From Variovorax sp. Root318D1 (GTDB lineage: Bacteria > Pseudomonadota > Gammaproteobacteria > Burkholderiales > Burkholderiaceae_C), in NCBI RefSeq assembly GCF_001424835.1, contig NZ_LMCQ01000022.1, forward strand, positions 2,286-66,285: a stretch of 64,000 nucleotides of DNA, written 5' to 3'. Numbering within the stretch: the first letter of the stretch is position 1; every line of letters starts with the position of its first letter. The position numbers and the translations under genes are program-made. The notes under the pieces are model-generated. The model did no database searches. It was not told where the DNA came from and saw only the letters and a program-made list of their open reading frames with translations. This document shows positions 63,909 to 64,000 of the stretch, piece after piece.

Positions 63909-64000
63909 GCGAGCATTCTAGAAGCCTCACCCGGATGTATCGGGCTGTCATCCAGGGTCTCCGAATCCATCATGGGAAGCCATGCGGCACGCAGCACGGA

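Noticed and set aside
63909-64000. A possible gene start at the right edge (ATG near 63973 on the plus strand)
   Set aside because: Only about nine codons are visible before the window ends and no family can be recognised.

Overview
The window is chromosomal DNA of a high-GC betaproteobacterium. It looks like the Comamonadaceae and most resembles Variovorax. The reasons are separate nuoC and nuoD genes, a complete nuoA-N operon followed by a DUF2818 gene, secG-leuU(GAG) just upstream of nuoA, nas and liv genes of betaproteobacterial type, and GC-rich dispersed intergenic repeats. No phage, transposase, plasmid or CRISPR sequence is visible. The genus is inferred from gene content, not from a marker-gene comparison.

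Positions 1-9316 form a nitrate-assimilation region. It holds the first codons of nirB (minus strand), a fused PP2C phosphatase/Ser-Thr kinase (plus), a NarK/NasA nitrate transporter (minus), an ANTAR protein fused to two NarX P-box-like segments (plus), the nitrate ABC transporter nrtA-nrtB-nrtD (minus), and a NIT-ANTAR antiterminator of NasR type (minus). Three sigma-54 promoters with identical GG/GC spacing lie before narK, nrtA and nasR, and an NtrC-type dyad lies upstream of nrtA. The nrtA leader carries a stem-loop with an A1/G4 hexaloop (ANTAR target type) followed by an intrinsic terminator. The narK leader begins with a similar hexaloop. This implies two layers of control: nitrogen limitation through NtrC/sigma-54, then nitrate-dependent antitermination by one or two ANTAR proteins.

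Positions 9393-19884 hold housekeeping genes: tsaD, a small hydrolase, an Hsp20 gene, a branched-chain-amino-acid type binding protein with an aminotransferase, rpsO-pnp, a quinone oxidoreductase, tpiA, secG and tRNA-Leu(GAG). Positions 19953-34517 are the 14-gene respiratory complex I operon, interrupted only by a short dispersed repeat before nuoG. It is followed by DUF2818, a NUDIX hydrolase and a DUF1178 gene.

Positions 35946-42772 hold an ABC exporter divergent from a marR-OMF-emrA-emrB drug-efflux operon. The marR promoter overlaps a palindromic operator and seems to give a leaderless mRNA. An AGE-family sugar isomerase and a livGFKHM branched-chain amino acid (or amide) importer follow (42804-48962). 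Positions 49017-63908 are almost all minus strand. They hold a lipoprotein 5'-nucleotidase, an unrecognised small membrane protein, a CrtC/AttH-like protein with a cysteine-synthase-like enzyme and an FtsX-type permease, an ECF42 sigma factor with its DGPF (YCII) partner, a serine/threonine dehydratase (plus strand), a LolD-like ATPase, miaA, a lipoprotein hydrolase with a sigma-54-like promoter, and mutL. The permease, its probable ATPase and the CrtC/AttH protein look like parts of one exporter split by the sigma-factor genes.

The least conventional part is the nas region: two different ANTAR regulators, structured leaders, sigma-54 promoters, and a kinase/phosphatase gene lying antisense between narK and nirB.
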